This document shows, piece by piece, positions 58,921 through 64,000 of a stretch of 64,000 bases of DNA. The notes under the pieces are model-generated. The model was not told the origin of the DNA, made no database searches, and saw nothing but the letters and a program-made list of their open reading frames with translations. Position 1 is the first letter of the stretch, and each line of letters starts with the position of its first letter. This stretch comes from Cubamyces lactineus (lineage: Eukaryota > Basidiomycota > Agaricomycetes > Polyporales > Polyporaceae). The DNA lies in contig JACDTU010000014.1 in assembly GCA_022376465.1 (NCBI GenBank), positions 558,001 to 622,000 on the forward strand. Reading direction: 5' to 3'. The translations under genes were made by a program, and so were the position numbers.

Positions 58921-61724
58921 ATGGCTGACCAGGATACTCCTCACAAGGATAGAGCGGTCATCCGTACTCCGAATACTGCTGGCGCGGCTCTCAGTCTCCG
59001 CGAACCTACTCTACAGGAATATCGACAGCGACTCGTCCAAGAGATGACCAACCGTTCCGTACCCTTATCCCTCCAATCCTTCCTCGACAAATTCTTGCCC
59101 GTGCCTCCCCACCAGAAGCCCAAGTGGAATGCGGCTACGCTGCGTAAGAAGCTGTCCGGGCTAAAGAAGAGCAACAAGGCGAAAGTGAAGGAAGCCACTG
59201 TCGCAGACAAATTCGTGAGTTGATCTATACTACTACCATTCCCCGAGGCAGCGACTTATCCTTTCACAGACAAAGGTCGTGAATGACTCCAAAGTCGCGC
59301 CCGGGCTCAAGCTTGCGCTGTCCCAGCATCGACCTGATCCTGATGATCCGACTCTGCAGAAGATCGACGGCGCATTCTTCCCCACCGACTCTGCCCCAAC
59401 GGACGGTACCCCCCATTGGGCAGAGCAGCTTGTCTCTGTCGAGTTCAAGAGGCATGGCTCCGAGAACGACCCGTTCGACGACAAGAAGGTGCTGGACACA
59501 GAGGTCGAGCCGCGGAAGAAGGTCCGGAGTCAAATCACGGGCTACGCCGAGAAGGTCTTCAAGCTACAGCCACGGACCCATCTCTTCATGCTGTTCGTCA
59601 TAGGACGGCAGTTCCGCATCTTGCGCTGGGATCGCTCTGGTGTCGTCGTCACGCCACGCACCGACTACTTTCTCCACCCTGAGCTCCTCTTTGACTTCCT
59701 GTGGAGGATCGGACAAGCATCGAGAGGCCAACTCGGCCTGGACCCCACAGCGACCCTCATCAAGCCGGGCTCCGCCGACTACCAGCGTATGGACAAGCTA
59801 GCGAAAGAGGAAGCCACCGACCTCGTCGCAAAACGCGAGACCACCGTCGCCTCGGGTAACGAAAAGAAGATGTTCGCGTACGTTCGGAAGATGTTTCGCG
59901 ACAGTCTAGCAGACGACTGGCCTCGCTGGAGGCTCTCTGTCCCGCAAGCCGACGGTTCAACACGGTACTTCTTCGTAGGAAAGCCTCGATTCGAAGCGCC
60001 CGGTCTGGTCGGTCGCGCGACGCAAGGATACGTCGCGATGGATCCTCTCGCTACCGAGGAGAAGAGGCAGTTGGTGTGGCTGAAGGACGCTTGGCGGACG
60101 TTCTACGACCTCGTAGAGCCTGAAGGAGTCGTGCTCGAGCAGCTCAGGGGCGCGGCTGTCCCTAACGTCCCGACGCTCTTGTGCCATGGCGATCTCCCTG
60201 GTCAAGCCACCGTGACGCCTGACATATGGGATATGAATTACAAGGCTGCCCAAGCGAAGAAGAATGCCGAGGCTTGCGACACTCCCGCTTCACCCGACGA
60301 TAACCCTCGCATTCCTGCTCCAGCACCAGCACTAGCAGCGTCTTCCAGTGTAGAGGCTGTCGTTCCTGCAACGCCGACAAGCGGTACGAAGCGTCCGCGA
60401 GTTGACGACGATGACCAGCAAAAGATGCCCCCACCCCCTGGCGTAGGAGGTAACAGAGCGGATGATTCCGAGGAGACGTGCCCTCTTCGACGCCACGTCC
60501 ACTATCGCATAGTGGTGGAGGAGGTCGCTCTGCCACTGGAGGAGTTCGAGGACGGGCACCATCTGGTGTCTGTGATCTGCGACTGTGTCGAAGGTACGAT
60601 AGTCGGTTTGCGATATCTCATATACGATACTAACAGTATCATGTCTGCAGCGCATGAGCAGGCTGCGAAGATTGGTATCCTCCATCGCGATATCAGCGGA
60701 GGTAACATCTTGATATATCCAAGAGTAGACGACCACCCGAGCCACGGTAAAGTCGTATCAATGAATGGACTCCTGACGGACTGGGAGTTATCCAAAGATG
60801 TCAAACCGACGGGACAGCCTCGACGTGCCCGTCAACCCGAGCGCACGGTACGTACTCCTAGCCTGCCATATTGTCATAGAGATAGGGCCTGATTTCTGCT
60901 TCGAGGGAACGTGGCAGTACATGTCTGTCGCCCTCATCGACAATCCTAAAAAGGCTGTCGAGATTCCCGACGAATTGGAATCTTTCTTCCACGTACTGCT
61001 GTATTACGCGGTGCGATACCTCGACTCCACCTGCACCGACGTTGCGACCTACGTCGAGCACTACTTCGAGGCATATCGGATCATCGACGGACGGTATCAG
61101 AGTGGCAGCTCAAAGTGGTACACGATCACGACGGGCCAGCTTCAAATCTCAGCAGATATCGAGCTCATGTTCAATTCTGCCCTCGATCGCGTCCTGCGAA
61201 CGATACTACGGTGGCTCAAGGCTCACTATGCTGTTCGCAAGTTTGAGCGTTCGCAGAAGGGTAGCGCGTCAGTTCTGCAAACGAATCGTCCTGTCTGCGC
61301 AAGACCGAGGAAAACCACAGCCATTACGAGGACCGTCGACATCAGCCTGTACACGAACTGGACGGCAGACCTACCAGGCGCTCCCTCAGAAGCAACCTTC
61401 ATCGACGCGCAGAAACTCCGGCGGCATGACGCACTGATTGAGCTCCTCGTCGGTTGCCTCAGCGCTGAGTGGCCAAGCCACGACAAGGTTCCAGATCGGA
61501 TACCCTCCTCCGCCAAAAAGCAGCTCGGGACTGTTCCCACCGCTCTTCTCGACGCGGACACCGAAAGCAAGAAGCGTCGCAAGACGAACTCGGGTCTCGC
61601 CGTCTCGGTTGGATCAACACCTCGAACCCCTCCCCAGAGCAGTCATCCCTCGCGAGCGACAGCCGTATGGGACTCGGGATTCGCTTCCGGGTCCAAGCCC
61701 CACGTCAGCTCATGTCCGCAATAA
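58921..61724 (+). CDS. FunK1-type fungal protein kinase, copy 3
   Basis: Four exons: 58921-59214, 59270-60593, 60651-60847 and 60906-61724, giving 877 aa. Exon 1 encodes exactly the same 98 residues as copy 1, and exons 2-3 differ at only a few positions; even intron 2 has two differences in 57 nt. From intron 3 onwards the two diverge strongly, then agree again in the last 50 residues (KKRRKTN and the ATAVWDSGFASGS tail). Motifs: HRDISGGNIL (Asp553), TDWELSKD, GTWQYMSVAL. The exon 4 acceptor is an unusual CTTCGAG. All frames are open, so it should be functional. Confidence 0.9.
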
Positions 61725-62691
61725 CACTTCACTGGTACCCCCGCGCGCTTGATCACACCCTCCGACCCATCGACGTCGACGTCCACGCCATGCGAGCCCC
61801 TGGCACGACGATCTGCGTCCACTACTCCCTCGAGGTACCTCTCACCACCTCGTCGCTGTCCTCCGCACTCAGCATCTCGACCCCGCTCCCGTTATCGTCT
61901 GTACAGTAGAACCATACCCCCTTGCTTTGCGATACCTCACGCCGATTTTCCCCCTGTAGTATATACCCCATCCGCTATCATCACAGCTTTCAGATTTCTC
62001 CAAAACGCAATCATACAGCCAGCCCGACTTAGAACGGAGTTTCTGAGCCTCGTGTGAGCAGTACGCTAACAGGCAAGCGTCAGCATAGAACGACCGGTAC
62101 TAAGACTCCTCCGGAGACTGGGCGTTTGACTTACATTCGACCTAAGCTCATCATCGGTCCAACGGTCGAATCGGACGGTAATAGCCTGAGATCTGTACCT
62201 GTGGACTGTACACCGACGTCTTGACATCACCCGAACGTTGACGTGACGCTGTCTCTGCCTCAATAGGTCCATCGCAGGACTCGTCGTGCGGATAATTCCT
62301 GTCACGGTCCACGCGCACTGCTATACGGGCGTAATGCTATCCGGCTTTCTTGGAAGCCGTTCGGGATGCGCCAACTCCAATAGACCGAAATAGAGACACC
62401 GTACGATATGGCGGCCGCGGTGCTGCAGAAATGTAGACCCACGTCGAAGACCGGTGTCCGTTTGGCGGCTTCCATTGCTCAGCGAGTACCTAAACAATTT
62501 TTGCGGTAGCTTCACTCCGATTGTTTGAGCGGGTGATTGGGAAAGGATATCGCTAGATAGTTACAACAGGAGTATAACATTGCAATTACAATGAACCCGA
62601 AAGGTATGTAGTAGATGAAATAGGATGCGCTGCGAGGTGCCTCTGCACCCCGTGCAGAGACTGCCCCGCCTCGCTCGGTTCTCGACACCGA
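61725..62691. other. spacer between FunK1 copy 3 and DUF6534 copy 3
   Basis: It repeats the 3' flank of copy 2, not that of copy 1: kinase tail at about 61905-61930 and the 57000-57590 block at 62030-62640. The minus-strand frames seen in unit 2 are broken differently here, which argues that the block is not a protein gene under selection. Confidence 0.5.
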
Positions 62692-64000
62692 TCAGAGCGA
62701 GTCCGCAGTTGCCGCCGCACTCAGCCTCCCGTGCTTCTCCGAGTACGGTCGGTTAGGCATGCTGTCCAAGGCGGTCTCCGCTCGGAGAGTCTTCGTGTCG
62801 ATGACGTCCACCATCTCGTGTGACTCGACATCGATGTAGACTTGGTTCGGGGTCTGTTCACGGCACGTCAATCAGCTCCTCTGCAGTGCGCTTTGAATGG
62901 CATACCATCATGCTGACCCGACGGCTGGTTTCCCCTCTGCCGCTGTACTGTTTACGGTCGTTCCGCGTCATGTCATCTGTGGTAGTCTCGCCATTCCCAG
63001 TTCCGTATCTCCAGCCTGCGCGAGAGTTCAGGCTGGACATCAACGAGTTCGTATACAACTTCGAGAGCGGCAAGTTGAAGACAAGATGGAGACCAGAAGG
63101 CTGTCGTGTATATCCGTGAGCGCATGTTAATGCAATGCAATGAAGAATGGGACTTACAGTGGCCAAGAAGAGGACAAGGTCGACGACGGCACACAGTGCA
63201 GTGATCAGACCCGTCTGGACAGTCACTGCGGAGTGTGATGTGAGTAATAATAAGCACTGAAGTATTGTACGCGACTTACACCGGATAATCCTGTTAACGA
63301 TATCGTCGGTGGCCGCGAAGCCAGTCTTGTGCTTACGCTGCCATGATATCAGCATAAAAAGGATGTGTACGACTATGATGGCTACTGACCAGATGCCATA
63401 CAAGCGCGATGGTGATCGCACAATCGGCGACAGCGGAGAATGCGAGCCATACTATGACAATGATTTCGAACTTCTGGAAGTGCACGAACTCGGGGATCAT
63501 GCCCACAGCGATGGACGTCCCCAGACCTCCACCTGCAATTGACATGAGCCAGACGCCGAGGTTTGGAAACACTGACTCACAGAATTGACAGAGCGCGCAG
63601 AACGATATGAAGATTACAGCAGGGATACTATGCGTGAGTACTTTCACCCGCCATGCAAAGAAACACTGAGTCAGACTACCGATCAGGGCCTAGGCATTAG
63701 GAGTGAGTTCACGGGTAATTGATATAAATGCTCAGTCCCTTACCGTCATGACAGGGTCTGCGCTCGAATCAAGACGAATTAGCACACAGCTTCTGCAACC
63801 TAGATCAACCGCTAGAACTGACCAGTGGCGAATACTACATCGCAGGACAGTCAATGCTAGGGAATAAAAGGTAGACTAGGTATCGGCTTACCCCAGGTCG
63901 CGTACATCAGGGACGAAGGGTTACCTGCGATTGACTTGATCAGAAGAGGTGGCAAAGACCGAAGCGATCAGCCGTACCAAAGTTGTTTACCAGCGGGATG
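62692..64000 (-). CDS. DUF6534 multi-pass membrane protein, copy 3 (5' end outside the window)
   Basis: Nine exons are visible: 64000-63978 (partial), 63924-63892, 63757-63744 (14 nt), 63689-63581, 63532-63390, 63337-63280, 63225-63158, 63100-62906 and 62853-62692. The six internal exons have exactly the same lengths as in copy 1 (33, 14, 109, 143, 58, 68), so gene structure is conserved. The protein includes FFAWRVKVLTHSIP, EIIVIVWLAFSAVADCAI, NRIIRLTVQTGLITALCAVV and HLVFNLPLSKLYTNSLMSSL, the DUF6534 core. No frame damage is seen. The first exons, with the first helices, lie beyond 64000. Confidence 0.88.

Overview
This 64 kb window is nuclear DNA of a filamentous basidiomycete, most likely an Agaricomycetes wood- or litter-decay fungus. 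The grounds are: almost every gene is broken by short GT-AG introns of about 50-60 nt; 14-18 nt micro-exons occur; a Pol II-type U2 snRNA gene and two tRNA-Gly genes are present; and FunK1 kinases and DUF6534 membrane proteins, families expanded in mushroom-forming fungi, are both here. There is no prokaryotic organisation. All family names are from reading the sequence; no database was searched. Exon borders were derived by hand from splice sites and reading phase.

Layout. 0.6-7.6 kb: an F-box protein, a secreted pepsin-type protease and, convergent to it, a secreted glucoamylase (GH15 + CBM20). 9.8-21.1 kb: a two-helix membrane protein, a URC1-type GTP-cyclohydrolase-II-like protein of uracil catabolism, two basidiomycete proteins of unknown function, an alkyltransferase-like DNA-repair protein and a type II membrane phosphodiesterase/pyrophosphatase. 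22.2-27.1 kb: a head-to-head pair of paralogous membrane-anchored aspartic proteases. 28.9-45.6 kb: housekeeping and trafficking genes (Ysc84/SH3YL1, aquaglyceroporin, coiled-coil protein, OGFr-domain protein, GSKIP-domain protein, Vps45, Erv46/ERGIC3), then U2 snRNA, tRNA-Gly and a Kre9/Knh1-like surface protein. An identical tRNA-Gly lies inverted 9.7 kb away.

46.0-64.0 kb is the unusual part: an array in which FunK1-type kinases on the plus strand alternate with DUF6534 multi-pass membrane proteins on the minus strand. There are three kinases. Copy 2 has a stop at codon 4. There are three membrane-protein loci: copy 1 intact, copy 2 a pseudogene lacking one exon and its 5' half, copy 3 running off the window end. 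Each kinase promoter block begins with a telomere-like (TTAGGG)2 motif. Copies 1 and 3 are nearly identical from promoter to the third intron, introns included, while the 3' flank and the neighbouring DUF6534 gene of copy 3 resemble unit 2. This mosaic points to tandem segmental duplication followed by gene conversion.

The first 45 kb hold mostly single-copy genes for polymer degradation, membrane traffic and RNA function, without operon-like logic. The kinase/membrane-protein array is the best candidate for an undescribed co-duplicating module.
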